DNA from: Melampsora larici-populina 98AG31
Lineage: Eukaryota; Basidiomycota; Pucciniomycetes; Pucciniales; Melampsoraceae
Assembly: GCF_000204055.1 (NCBI RefSeq)
Contig: NW_006768805.1
Coordinates: forward strand, 263,307 to 327,306
DNA: 64,000 nucleotides
Direction: 5' to 3'
Shown: piece by piece, positions 22,901 to 35,433 of the stretch
Numbering within the stretch: position 1 is the stretch's first letter
Layout: each line of letters begins with the position of its first letter
Notes under the pieces: generated by a model
Database searches by the model: none
What the model saw: only the letters and a program-made list of their open reading frames with translations
Told to the model about the DNA's origin: nothing
Made by a program: the position numbers and the translations under genes

Positions 22901-23906
22901 TTTTTCATGCGGGAATGTTCGTATGTGCAAAATTCATTCAGATGTTGTATTGACATCTTCTATTGGATTGAAAGAATCCATTGAATTACTTTGCAGAAGT
23001 GAGCTTTCAACCATATGTTCTTTTGACCTCTTCAACTATCCAACGTAATACAAGGATTAACGGAATCAAACTAATCTCTCATGGATTAGGTTGAACAAGC
23101 TGCTTATTCTCCTTCAAATACTGTGGAAGGTTGGAGAGCAAGTGCAGATCCAGTTTTACAACAAAGATTAATAAGTTATCCAGATGCATCTGTAAGTTAT
23201 TGTTTCAAAGATTCAACTTCCTTGGAGACATAATTGATTGACGTTGTCCTAAATAACTGTGAATAAAGAGGTACCGTTTGGGACCCAATTTCGAACAAAT
23301 CCCAGTAAATTGCCCTATGAATCCGATTTGTAAGTTGATTTCTGAGTAAATTTCAATTCAGGAAGTCATGAAATCTAATGGTTTCTTTATTCAGCTAATT
23401 TTGATAGGAGTGGACCCATGAGCGTTTTAGGAAACCAAGGGAATCGTGTGAACTATTATCCACATCTTCGAAGTTTAGGAGTAAGTGATTTGGGGTATGA
23501 TCAAACACATCTAGATTTCATCAAGAAATCCATCTTATCAATGAATGATGTAAGTTTATGTTTAAATAAGGATTCCATTATAAATGTTTTCAAATTAATT
23601 TCACTGATTTATATCTCTCACAGATTAGTGATCTTGATTTTGATCAACCTAGGATATTCTATAATGGACTATCCACGCAAGACAAAGCTAACTTAATCAA
23701 GTAAGATTTGAACCTCTTCGTAAACAAGACTTGATAACTTGAGCTCATCCAGTTTCTTTTGTTGATTTTGTTTTAATGAAAAAAGTAATATAATCTCGAG
23801 TCTTTCTAAAGTGACCGAAGAATTAGTGATTAAAAACGTTTTGAATGTATTTTCAAAAGTCTCATTTAACCTTTCAAGTTCAATCAATTCAGGTCTCAAA
23901 AAATAA
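19990..23906 (+). pseudogene. Heme catalase, apparently disrupted by a foldback element
   Basis: About a dozen short exons together give a full-length catalase. From the ATG at 19990 there is a hydrophobic signal-like start (MILNLIRFLIITSSLFNLF), then NGAPYLTQKG, LLAHFVRERIPDRIVHAKG, GAHGTF with the distal His, [23 protein letters not shown] with the distal-side Asn, and [19 protein letters not shown]. Further on are FSDLGTPKG, GNFPSWTMYAQV, NYFAEVEQAAYSPSN and YPDASRYRLGPNFEQIPVN with the proximal heme Tyr, ending in an FSKVSFNLSSSINSGLKK tail at the TAA 23904-23906. It decomposes hydrogen peroxide; the leader suggests secretion. An 816-bp element (20941-21756) sits exactly at the donor site after WDLV, separating exon from its GTAAGT. 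Everything else looks intact, so the insertion is probably recent. Whether cryptic splicing rescues the gene cannot be told here. Confidence 0.85.
20941..21756. mobile_element. 816-bp foldback element inserted in catalase, TTA duplication
   Basis: Copy of 1571-2382 with CACTAC...GTAGTG ends and TTA repeated at 20938-20940 and 21757-21759. Removing the element and one TTA rebuilds GATTTAGTTA followed by GTAAGT, a perfect exon end and splice donor of the catalase gene. Confidence 0.9.
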
Positions 23907-24517
23907 ACTCTTATTGTTGATCCTTACTGTTTCTTTCATTCTCTTATCTTGAAAACTTCAATTTTCTTTTCTTTCTTTTCTTTCTTTTCTTTCTTTCTCT
24001 TTGTTTTGGATTTTATGCTATCTTTATTCATCTTCTTATCGATAACTTTGTATTTCGTATATGAAAGGTTGGCCTGTATGAATGTAATCTCAAACATCTC
24101 AAAGGGAGGTTTTGGAATCAAAATTGGAACACCGGACTCAAAAACCCCGACTTTGGATAAGGTGCGAGCCCCTTGTATCACATTTACACCATTGGCGGGT
24201 GAAGGTTTATGGAGGGATGGAACAGGATATGAGGCAAAAGAGAGTGGTTTTGACCTCCTCAGATTTCTTTGTCAGCCTTAACAAAGGAACGACTTAATGG
24301 CATAGTTCCATGATACAGTTTTGGGATGAGAGTAAAACCCATAAAACAATAAACAAAAAATTTTACAGAGATTTGGAGTGGTAATACACACTCCAAATAC
24401 TCCGCTTTTACTCTCCTCTCGATAGAAACTTAATCACAAATCCATTCTCAGAGGTGTAAAGAGTAGTCTTTCAATTTAAAAATTTATTCTCTCATCTTAG
24501 AAGTTTAAAGTAAACAA
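23907..24517. other. Spacer between catalase and second YR element
   Basis: Contains a TTTTCTTTC run (about 23960-24000). An open frame at 23949-24281 has no recognisable domain. The second retrotransposon's 5' non-coding region probably begins around 24290, but no repeat boundary is visible. Confidence 0.4.
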
Positions 24518-26546
24518 ATGACAACTTTCGACAGCGACCTGAAAGAAACGCAAGAGAAGATAAAGCAAGCAGGTCTTAAGATGAAGAAAGGAAAAGACAA
24601 TGCCAACACGACACAAGGTACAAGTACAACCACGAGGAGCCAGTCAAAGAACAGAGAAGCAGCCGGACAAGCGGCAGGAAACGAACAGAATGGTGGAAGC
24701 GGACAACCTAGTGGTAGCGGAGAAAGACAGGGAGCGGAACATGAACCTCGAGAACAAGACGAAGTGGTAGGAGTAGAAAGAGAAGGCGGTGAAGAAAGTG
24801 GAAACGAAGAACAAGAAGGAGGCAGGCGAGGAGAGATCGAAGAGAACGGAGAAAGAGGAGGTAAGTAGAAAGACGAACCCCACACACCACCTAGAAATTT
24901 CAACATCCCCATCCCATATCCATCTCTTCCTATACACCAGCCACCAGTAGACCTTCCTTGGGAGTAGGCCATGAGGAGTAAGGGCCAGGAAGCAGGTCAC
25001 ATGAGGAGTGATGGAAAACACAGAGGTGTAGAGGGGGGCACAGAGAGGTGCAAGGAATTGATGGCATAGAGAGGAAGCCTAGTGAGAGGAGAGAGGCCAG
25101 ACGGGGCTAGAGACAGAACAAAGAACTAATGTTGGGAAAAATTATGTTTGAAACACTTGCAGGAGTAGATGAGCAGTCGAGTAAAGCGAAGTGGTGGTCA
25201 GCAATAGAGTTCGTGTTCGACACGGAGCAATTAGACTTGGGAATGACGATGCTACAAGGTTTCAACTTGATGTACGGCAAGTCAGATCGAGGCGAAGAGA
25301 TCATGAGAGGTCGCGATAAACGAGCCAGATCACCGCTCCAATATCGTGACGAAAGACCGAGGACAGAATCGCTAATAGTAGGAGGAGATGACGAAGAGGA
25401 GGAGATAGAGGTTGTAGAGAGAGGAGCTGAAATAGATGAAGAACGAGGAAGGAGTAAGACAAGAGACAGAGCAACGAAGAGAAGAAGAGAGGAACCTGCA
25501 GAGAAAGGGGAGGAGGACATCGAGGAAGCGGAAACAGGAGAGGAGAGCGAAGGTGAAAACGCAGATCGTAAGTGAGGTTGATGCAGAGAAGAGAGACAGT
25601 GGACCTGAAAAACCTGAAATGTGTTGGTAGAAACCGAAGGGGGCATAACCTACAGAATAGGCAAACCACTAGGTAGCTCTTCGATGCTGGTACCTCTAAC
25701 GCCGTACTGGGAAAATCGGATGAAGACGTTGAAGGCGTACGTGCCACTAACAATTTTTGATGTGAACTGGATAGAGAAGGATCAAAGAGCAGCAGGCAAG
25801 AAGAAAGTGAAAACACTAAAAGAATTACAAGAGGACGACTCGTCAGCGACCTACTCAGGGCTAGCACCAAACGAAGAGTTGATGATGATGTACGGATTTT
25901 GGATAGACGCGTTTGACCTGTTCATAAGGTACCTGAAGGAGGAGTACGAGAGGCCGATGGCGGCAAAGATGTTCGAACGACACAGGCTGAACGTAGTGAA
26001 GGTAAAGCGTATGACGAAGTGTTGGATGGTGGCACTGAGGTATGATATGAAGGTCAGACTAGTAACGATGAAGATAAAGAAAGCGTCAGGAGGAGGAAGA
26101 GTAATGGAGGATGCGGGTTACTTACATGAAGACCTCTTGAGGGAGGCGAAAGAAGACTCGGAAGCAATGGGGGAAAGGAAGTTCCCAGACAACCCGTATG
26201 TGACAGGAGGAGGATTGGAAAACGTAGACCCGTCGACTGGAGTGTCGAAAGCGGCGAACACGTGGGGAGGATACGCAGAAGCCAGTAGCAGCAGAGGTAA
26301 GAGACCCGAGAAGTTGAGATATAAGTAGAAAATAGAACTGATGAAGTTGAAACGGACACCACAGGTAGCGGAAGAAGCAGAGGGAGAGGTTGGCCAAGTA
26401 GCGGCAGAGGAAGCACCCAAAGCACGAGAGGAGTGAGCAACGGTAGTAGGGGAGCAAGAGGGAACGGCTGGTTCCAAGGAAGAGGAGCAGGCTGGTGGGC
26501 GAAAGCGAGAGGAGGATCAGGAGGAGGCAGTGCGAACAAAGAGTAA
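24518..26546 (+). CDS. Gag-like protein of a second YR retrotransposon, four exons
   Basis: Exon 1 (from 24518) is hydrophilic and rich in Gly, Glu, Gln and Ser. Exon 2 opens after a CTTGCAG acceptor near 25162 with GVDEQSSKAKWWSAIEFVFD and has a basic-acidic tail. Exon 3 (about 25622-26299) carries the conserved core (LTPYWENRMKTLKAYVPLTIF and TKCWMVALRYDMKVR) matched by the first element's gag. The last exon, after a GTAAGA...CACAG intron, is RG-rich (RSRGRG, GNGWFQGRGAGWW) and ends at the TAA 26544-26546, suggesting an RNA-binding tail. The RT follows 127 bp downstream. Splicing is inferred from homology, frame and consensus sites. Confidence 0.65.
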
Positions 26547-26672
26547 GTTTCCACTAGAGATAGAAGAACTCCTGTTTCTACAATTTAGTAGCACAAGAGC
26601 GTAACAATGAGATGAAATGAAATAACATGAGACTGTTCCAAAACTAGCCCCGTACAAGTAGCGTCCAACCCG

Positions 26673-27938
26673 TTGGCGAGAACCACTGCGAGAATGAGAG
26701 AGAAGAACGCGGGAGTTGAAGCAAGAGATGAACCAGGAAATCCAAGAGCGGGAGAGAACCAAGAGAGAGACACAAGAGACGCGCAAGAAGAAACAGAGAC
26801 AGAAGAGGCGGAGTCGACAGAACCAGTGGTGGAAGGCGCAAACGAAGAGGGAGACGAATCGGAGGACGAGCAGGTGAAAGAAGTATTTATCCTAGATTAC
26901 GAAGAACAAGAGACAAACAAAGATGGTCAGGAGGAGTTGACAGTGAGAGACAAGACAGCACCGACTCACGATTACCCGGTGAGAAGAGAATGGCCAACAG
27001 AAGTTAAGTGTGAGATGGAAATAGACGAATGGGAGAAGGAGTTAAAGGTGCTAGGACTGTGGGAGGAGCACAGCTACGTAGTGGTAGGATTTAGAGAGGG
27101 TTTCACGCAAGGGGTACCGGAACACGAACTACAAGGAATGCGGTTTTACTCACCTGATAACCACAAGGTATCGGAAAAAGATAAAGAAGAAATCCGAGAA
27201 AAACTCAAGAAAGAGCTAAGAGCAGGGAGGATGCTAGGCCCGTTCACGGAAGAAGAGGTATTCTCAAAGGTTGACTTCTTTCGAACGAGTCCGATGGGAA
27301 TGGTGGTGAATGGTGATGGTACGACGAGGATAATAAACGACCTGTCATACCCGAAACGAGATGAAAAGATCATGTCAGTAAATTCCCTGGTAGACAAAAC
27401 AGAGTTCGAAACGAGCTGGGATGACTTCAAGAAGGTAGCAAAGTTTTTCAGCGAACTTACAGAGGAGGTCGAAGTAGGTATTTTTGACTGGGAGAAGGCC
27501 TACAGGCAGATCCCAACAAAACCGAGTCAGTGGCGGTTCTTGATGATAAGGACACCTGAAGGATGGATTTTGGTAGACTTACGTGTGACCTTTGGAGGGG
27601 TAGCGGGCTGTGGAAGTTTCGGAGGACCGGCAGATGCCTGGAGGGCGATAATGAAACTGAAGTTCGATTTCCTGGAAGTTTTTTGCTGGGTAGACGATAA
27701 CTTGTTCGTACGAAAGAAAGAACAGGAGAACAAGGTATCGATGGTGGAGGTAGTAGAGGCAAGCGCGAAACTAGGCGTTAGGACGAATGAAGGAAAGTAT
27801 TCGGAGTTTGGCGAAGAGCAGAAGTACATAGGTTTTATCTGGAATGGGAAAGACAGGTCAGTAAGATTGCCGGAAGCAAAAAGGCAAGAGAGACTAAGCC
27901 AGGTAATCGAAACGTTAGAGAAGAAAGAAGCGCCGTGA
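26673..27938 (+). pseudogene. Reverse transcriptase of the second YR retrotransposon, 3' truncated
   Basis: A long acidic N-terminal region (about residues 20-90) precedes an RT palm homologous to 15524-17272: FFRTSPMGMVVNGDGTTRII, FDWEKAYRQIP, FGGVAGCGSFGGPADAW and the catalytic FCWVDDNL, then LGVRTNEGKYSEF and YIGFIWNG. It stops at 421 residues, just after the palm, with KKEAP. The RT connection, RNase H and recombinase present in the first element are missing, and the sequence that follows shows no related repeat. Codon use is more GC-rich than in the first element, so this is a distinct family. It is non-autonomous as it stands. Confidence 0.8.
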
Positions 27939-29537
27939 TAACAGGCCAAGGTCGAATAAACAAATACAAACTTGTAGAAAACAAGTTATAAAGATAGAAT
28001 AAGCGAGGTTAAGCAACTTATCACAAAGAAGATAAGATATTAAACTTAACCTCCTTTATAAGGTTCTTACCTAGAATGTAAGAAACTGAGAGAATGGAAT
28101 CGTGAGAAGGCTTTGAAGAAAAACTATCACTAAGTATTTGAATTCAGTAATCTGATGAGGGGCAATCTGGCTAAATGGAATCTCTTGCTGCTCAAAAGTG
28201 ACTCCTTCTCTTGGCCCTGTCATATCAAGAACCAGCCAAGTCAGCTTGTAGGCCAATTGATCTGATATCAAAAGCAGTCGTCTTCCGCTTTGAACATTGA
28301 GATACTTCACCAACACCCCTCCGGGACCGAGAGACAACCAATAAAAAATGAAAATTCAAATGAGAACCACAATTCAAGTAATAGGAGACATAGGTGTGCA
28401 TAAACACAAGGACAATGTAGGCAAATGAAACAAAGACACAACAGCCAAAAGATGGAAAATGGATATGGCAAATTTCTTCGGATTGTAGACTGTGCATGGG
28501 CGTGGAGAGTTATGTAGCATGTTGCTTTCTCGGGTTTGTATAGGATTGAATGCAGTTTCTATGTGTTGCTATGCAAACGTCATTTAGAGTCTGATAGGTG
28601 CTCTAACAAAGGACTCTCAAAGAGTTTCCTCATTGAAGATGTGATGGATTTCTCAGAAAGGTTGACATTGGTAAGGAATGAGGTGGGTAAAGCTGGGTAA
28701 AGCACTGCCACTGCGTGTCAGGTGTTTTAGAAACAACTTATGGTGGTCGGATTCTACACTTTGCATTATCCAACAGTGGACTTCATGCGTGTTCATGCAC
28801 TGAATAGATTCGCAAATTGGCTACCACACGACGCAAGATCAGATTTAGCGCTCGGGACCGCATGAATTCCGATGAAACCTGATGAAATACACTCAACATA
28901 GTGGATGCTCCTATGTAAGTATGTGGGAATCAGTTCCCGAAAAGGATGATAGCAAGATTGAGAAGAATGATTGCGAGACAATGGCATAGTGATAGTCACC
29001 AGTTATGTCGGAAAAGCACCGCTCACGAGATCCCGCAAGGGGCGACGAGATTCGGTGTGTTTCAGGCTGGGATTCGGCATCTTTCTTGAGGATTTTGTGA
29101 GATTTCTCTGCGGCATGCTAGAGGCTAACAGCTCATGCGATGGTCAAGATTACTCATATGAACATACAGAGTCGATTGGATCTTGAAAGCTACGTGTTTT
29201 GAAAGTATACGACTTTACCCAGACTGGTAAGCAGTGCTCAGAGGTCGAATTGCGTTGATGAAGGATCCATTTCTTAGTTTTATGCTTCTTCCACCTTGCA
29301 TTTGACAGATTCCCGTTTTCCATGTACAAAGCGAACTAACCAACTGACCACTATCAAAGATCCCTTCATTTTCATCATATTCCTGTACCATACGTATTTC
29401 TTTTCACATTACCTTTTTCTTCATCCTCGATTTCAAGTAAAGCAGAACGTCCCGAGAACATTTAACATTAGAAAGTACACATTTTTCAATCTTCTTGTCT
29501 ACTTGAGGTGGCCTGTCAAGATTGGCGGTTATTCGAA
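27939..29537. other. Intergenic, possible unrecognised exon fragment on the minus strand
   Basis: Minus-strand frames at 28071-28337 and 28225-28497 look moderately protein-like (one contains LVKYLNVQSGRRLLLISDQL) but I recognise no family, and no complete gene can be assembled. The rest, to the start of the next gene, shows nothing notable. Confidence 0.3.
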
Positions 29538-31671
29538 ATGCTTCAAAGAACAATATACAACATATCACTCATCGCCATCGCACTCAGCTTATCATCGACC
29601 ACTTTTGCAATAAGCTTTAAAAAAGACATAGTGGTTCAACCTGACAAGATCAACACGAAATGGAGAGCAGATAGCTCTGTATCATCAGATGTCAATAGCT
29701 GGCAGATCTTCAAGTTATCTTCATTTTCTAATGATCAGGTAAGGCTTAAGAAAATGATCAAGGAGGGCATATTACTAATGTTTTTTGCTTATAGGTTTCC
29801 AATTCGAAACATCGAATTTCATCTTCAGAAATCGAATCTCATTTCACTTATCAAGATGAACGCATATTGAACGCCCATCTTTTCGAGCAAGGTACATTTC
29901 AATTACCATCTGATTCTATAGATTTTCAGAATCACAACATTTGAACTTATGTTTTCTTTTTTCCTCACCATATCATTTCTGATAAATCTGAAGAAGAACC
30001 GTATCAGTCTCGACGAATGAGAAAAAAATTAATCAAAAGATCACCTGCACTTGAGGGTCTTTTGAATGGAGGAAGAGAAATTGGAGAAGCAGCAGAGGGG
30101 TCAAAAGCAGCAGAAACTATAGCTGATATTAACAAAGGTTCGAAACCATTCATCATCAGTGTTTGTGTATATAGGATACCGATTATTAATCTTTGTGATG
30201 ATGAACGCGTTTAGCTAGGGAACTTTCGACTCCTCCGAGTGACCGATTGATTAACACGGATTTTGCAAAGTATGGAAAAGGTAAGAAAGACTGATCGTTT
30301 ATCAAGGGGAAATCAATCTTTCTATACCACAGTTTAAATTTCTGATATCATTACTGTTTACTTTTTGATGTGTCTTCAAGCCGATTCTTTTCGAGGCCCA
30401 ACATCCAAATTAAACACGATTCCAGCTGGTAAGTAAAGTTCTCATTAATATCGTAGCATCAAAACGCAAAAAAAAGTCTTTCCCGATCATGTGATCGCTA
30501 ACAGAAACCGTGATGATTCTTTCTTTGAACTTAAAGTCACCAGATCAAAATCACTCCCTAGCACCTTATCAGGAGTAAATGACCAAAAAGCAGCTCTGAA
30601 AGCCATGGACGCTCGTTTCGACACATCCTTATATCAAATCACAGATGATATCTTTAAGACTGAGCCAAAGCCAGTAGAAGCAGAAGATTTTGAATATGAT
30701 GAATTTGAGGAAAAATATCAGCAAAACCAAAAACGTCCGGTCGCTTTTGAAGCCTTCCTTTCACTTTATGCAGAAAAAGAATTATTTCAAACTATCATTG
30801 ATGGTAAGGAAGATATTCAAACCGTTAATGCTTTAGCCAACTTAGTAGAGATCAGAAGAGAAGCATTTGCCGATGCACTCAAAACGGCCATCAAAGCGGG
30901 TGTGGAAGACAAAGGGTTTTTGAATTATAGAACTACTGAAAAAACTCATGCTCAAGTGGTTGCTTTGAGGAAATTAATCTCGACACCTGAGATAGATCTA
31001 AGCCAGCTTAAGAATGCCAATGATCTAGGTGAGTCAACTCAAATCACATTGATCTGTCTCTGATTCTGATGGTGAAACTGAAACTGATGGTGAAAAATGA
31101 AATTTATAAACCTGCTTTAGGAAAAGGCACACGCATTTCATTTCCAGAAACCTTGACGGAAGATGAGTTAAGAGGAAAGAACTCTGACCTCCTTTTCCAA
31201 AAACCACTAATGGACATCACAGCAGATGAATACTTTGATGCACTCTACAGACCAAAATCAAGTATTGATATCCCACCCGCAGAAGAAGTAAACGTAGAGA
31301 AAGTCAAAAGTTTAGCAAACGAAGCCATGGAAGCGGATTATCTTTATGATAAAGAGCATACAGAAGCTACTTATTTAGCATCAAGAGAAGCACGAAAACA
31401 TTATCAGTATTACCTTTATTCATATATTGCGAAAAATTCAAAGATTAATTATAGTCTATTCACTGATTTACAAGAAATCATTAATGCAAAAGGTATTCCA
31501 CTTGGACTTCAAACTCCATCAAAAAGTAAGGTCTTAGTTTGGTATAATCAATTTAAATCTCAGTATCAAGCAGTCATAGCTAGACTTTCATCAATATTCA
31601 AAGGAGGTCCAAACAGTAGGATAGTACCAATCTTCCCTGCTGAGGAGATTGATGCATTATCAGTCGTCTGA
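29538..31671 (+). CDS. Secreted protein of unknown function, seven exons
   Basis: The start ATG at 29538 opens a clear signal peptide (MLQRTIYNISLIAIALSLSS, cleavage probably after TTFA). Exons: 29538-29738, 29795 to about 29890, about 29996-30136, two short exons near 30213-30279 and 30381-30431, about 30477-31028, then about 31116-31671 (stop TGA). Joins are in phase with GT/AG signals; for example the last join gives NDLGKGTRIS. Total is roughly 550 residues. No membrane segment follows the signal. A MRKKLIKR motif after about residue 105 could be a Kex2-type processing site. The rest is charged and helix-rich (EYDEFEEKYQQNQKR, NVEKVKSLANEAMEADYLYD), with few cysteines. I do not recognise a domain; a lineage-specific secreted protein, possibly effector-like, is inference. 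Confidence 0.65.
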
Positions 31672-32642
31672 ATGTACCTATCTTTGTTTTCATTTGAATA
31701 AGTCTTCCAAATGTATCGTAAAGAAAAAACGCAGTGCGTTGTCCATCAATTCTACAAACATTAAAGTTGTATATATCACCCATCAGTTTGAGTGTAGATC
31801 TTCCAAATTCATCTCCAGTCTTCTTTTCATCATGTACCTATCATGAATGATGATCTTAACTACATTCAATCTTTCAGAATCATTACAATCCCAATCTAAT
31901 TCTTGATGATGAGGAACAATAAAAAATATAGTACGTCCATTTCTACGGAGTTGATTTGGATCACATTATGCAAATCCTCAATCATTTTGAAAAAAGAAAC
32001 CGCGAGTCTGAGATGATTGAAAGAAATTCACCTTTTCTTCTTTCTTTGTTTACCTTGGAGACTTGAAGACTTCTTTCTTTCAATATTCTTTTTCTGCAAA
32101 AAAAATAATCGATTTCTAATAATTTCATCAAATCTTTATTATTTACACACCTAAAATTTGAAAAAAACAATAAAATAGATCCAGAACGATTAAAATGCAA
32201 GTTGATACACTGGAAAGAGAAAATGATGCGTAATAAATAAACTATAACTTTAAGAACCCAATCCCAAAAGAAAAAAACCTTCATGATGTTTACCCAACCA
32301 CACGTCATTAATTTTGTTCAATTCAATCAATCTACTTCTTTCTATTCTACTCTGTAACTTTCAAACTGATTAATGCAAAAAAAGCCGTTTTCTCTTCAAA
32401 AAAAACTCATTATATGACTCAAAGTTGACCCTACAAATTTCACAAATTAGTTCAGTTCTATTAATTATTTTCTGTTTTTTTTTTAAAAAAAAATATCGAG
32501 TGGATCTTTTAATTATTATAATTCATTTCTAATCTATCATCAGAAGAAACCCTAGCATACTCCAAATAAGTTCTCCACATATCTAAAGAAAAGAAAACCA
32601 TCATCATCATCATCGTGAAAAAAAATCTTTTCCAAAAACCTC
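31672..32642. other. Intergenic region between convergent genes
   Basis: Tail-to-tail spacer between the secreted-protein gene (+) and the GT90 gene (-). AT-rich with several poly-A/T tracts; no supported gene. Confidence 0.5.
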
Positions 32643-35433
32643 TCATGAACCCCCAGAAAAAGACTCACAAGCCTGAACATCTTCAAACCTAAAATGATCA
32701 TCCACCCAAGCTTTACCATTCCCAGCAATCTGTTCAGCCAAGCCATCAAACCCACCTTTCCCATCCAAATCACCAGTAAAGAAACTCATCAAATCTAACA
32801 AATCTGAATAATCAATCTTAATGGGAACATAATGAAACCAAGCTTGAATTCGATCTTGATACCATTCTGGCCAAATTGTGGATTTGAAAACTAATGAGTT
32901 TGATCCTAATAATCTTCTAAACCTACCTGACCATGCGTTTCCGTCTATATCTAAGACGTACTATAAAAATATGATCAAGAAAATCAGATTGGATCAAAGA
33001 TGTTATTATTAAAGACCGATTTTAAAAAAATTTATAGACTGATTGTAAGATAATGATGGCTGATCTAAAACTTACTTTATGATTATTTTGATATTCCCAA
33101 TCAACATAATCTCCAAACTCAATCTCTTGCCCCACTTTTTCACAACTCCCATCTTCGACTGAACACTGACCCAATTTTCCCACAAACCCAACATTCAAAT
33201 ACCTTTTGACCAATTCATTAAACCTAACTTTCCGATTCACTACTCTAATAACCTCTTCTTTTCCAGTATCTGAAGCTCGACTAACATTCAAAACCTTAAT
33301 CGAACCCATCAAATCAGTTTGATTAAACTGGCCAAGCGAATGTAATCTAAACCGATGTGAATTTCTCCATTGACTAAGTCGATCAAACCAAACGCCTGTG
33401 GCCGTTCCTTTCCACATCAATCTTTTCGATTCGGTTTTCTTCGCCCATGGTTTGAAATCTTTCGAATTGATTAAAACGTCTTCAAATTGTTCTAATGGAC
33501 TGATCAATAGATCAGATGTGAAACTAGGTTGTTGTGCAAAACTAAAGATCGGTCTTAACACTCCTGGTCTAGGTCCTGACCATGATGTGAAACCTAAAGA
33601 AATGAAATCATCATCATCAAAACAATCATTTAGAAAGAAGAGATGATTTTTGGTTGATCTGTACCATGTAAACTTTGCCATTCTGGATGTAAACACATAT
33701 TCATCGTTGCAGAATGGTTTAATCCGATATAACCTTTAGACCCAAACTCGGGTGAAAAACTTTTTAAGATTCCATTGGAATACATTCTCATTGGTGAATC
33801 AGGTGAACAAGCTCCAAGAAATCCAGTTAAACTGATCATTGAAAAACGAAAAAAAAGCCCCCGGTTGTAGGATTCTTGAGTGGTTTGATTTGACTTGGTC
33901 AGGATTGTGAAGATGAGAAAAGACTTACGCTGCATTATCTTCAACTAAATCGACTTCTTCTTCAGGAATCACTTTATTCATTCGAAAGATTTCAAAACAA
34001 AACGAAAAATCAAAATTAATTCAAGTTCCAATTTCTGAGGACTTTTTTTTTGTTTTGGATGGAAACCTTTACCTTTTCCTTCTCTAGCATAATTTATATG
34101 TTTTTGTTTAGTTTGATAATCCATAAAGACTGAAGGACCATCATGATGACTCATAGTGATATTCACATCAGGTAAGAATTGAATAAATTTCTTTAACCTT
34201 GAAGTTTTCAATGAAAATTAAAAATTAAAAATTTCAAGTTTAAATTCCAAGAAGGATTCGAAAACCGATCCGAAGCAAAAAAACACATACACATATATAT
34301 ACTTGAACTTACAAATTTAATTGATCTTTTGTTCTTCCTGCGTCTTTCTTTTTTCCTGTGACGGTGACTTTTCCATCTTTGACTCTCATGATGGTAAATG
34401 CATCATCCAAACCGACGATTTCACTTCGATTCCTTATAACTAAAAAAACCAAAAAACCGGGCAAAAGAAACATCCCAAGCTTCAATATAAAGTTCTCAGA
34501 ACCAAGGCTCTGATCAAATAAGAAATTCAAAACTAAACCATGAGGAGGTAAAGCCCAAAAAGGTTCGATAACTTGATGAATCCGATCAAATTCATCAATC
34601 AAAACCACCTTGTTCTTTAAACACCATTCAAACCAGTCCTTAAACCCTTTCGGAGGTAAACGTTTATACCTCTTCGCGTATTCTGTAACAGCTTGCTGGA
34701 ACGTTTTGGATTGAGAATCGAGTTTAGATTGCCATGCTTCTTGTGCTAATTTGATTAAGTTTAGGATCGGATAGTTGGAGGTGTTGTAGTTGATGGATTC
34801 GTAGTTGTTCGGTAAGTAAACATAATCTTGGTCTAGAATTGAATAAGTTTGGTTTGTTGAATTTGGAGTTGGAGTGGATGAAACAGTTTGGATGTATTCA
34901 TGGTTTGATGGTTTGATCCAGTTTGGTAATAAGGCAGAAGGACTTGAAAGACTCGAAATTGATGAATTTATAAATGGATTCAAGCTATAGGTGAGCAAGA
35001 TTCCTAATCCAAAACTAAGTAACAAGCTCATCAAATACACATTACAATTCCTAATAGTTGGTTTGGATGGAGAAGGTGTATCAAAGGCGGTAGATTGGAT
35101 GAACGAGTGGGTTGGGATGCTGATTTGCATTCGATGGTGATGGTCTGGACTGTTTCCGCATCCGCCTCCTGTGGTGGGTGGTGATGGATAAAGTGTTTGG
35201 AGTTCTAGGTTTGGGGTGCTGGGTTGATCGACGTATGGTAGTCTTCGGTTTAAGATTGTGGGTTGACTGATTTCGATGGATGGTAATAAGTTAGATTCGT
35301 TCAAAAAGTAATCTTCTTCTTGTTGTTTTAAAGAATTCATCTTGACTTTGAAGTACAATATCTTTTGGTCGTCTATTCTTCTGAAGGATGTGTTTGGTTT
35401 GGTGGATGATGATGTTTGGTTTTTGATTATCAT
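32643..35433 (-). CDS. GT90 (CAP10-family) glycosyltransferase, type II membrane protein
   Basis: The N-terminal about 125 residues are Ser/Pro/Thr-rich and cytoplasmic. One membrane segment (VYLMSLLLSFGLGILLTYSL) follows, then a lumenal stem. The CAP10 domain opens with YAKRYKRLPPKGFKDWFEWC and EFDRIHQVIEPFWALPP and continues over introns to LPDVNITMSHHDGPSVFMDY, FTSWSGPRPG and a WKGTATG...WRNSHRFRLHSLG donor-binding region. It closes with YVLDIDGNAWSGRFRRLLGS, KSTIWPEWYQDR and WFHYVPIKIDY, all hallmarks of GT90. Stop is TGA 32643-32645; total is about 750 residues in about seven exons, including a short intron just after ALPPH. Family members add xylose or other sugars to glycans in the Golgi (capsule/xylosyltransferase types in basidiomycetes). 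The start could also be the second ATG at 35340. Apparently intact. Confidence 0.88.

Noticed and set aside
24505..26554. Several long minus-strand ORFs rich in Ser, Leu and Pro
   Set aside because: Antisense shadows of the Glu/Lys/Arg-rich gag of the second YR element.
28071..28497. Possible gene on the minus strand
   Set aside because: Two overlapping frames look partly protein-like but no family, start or splice model is convincing.
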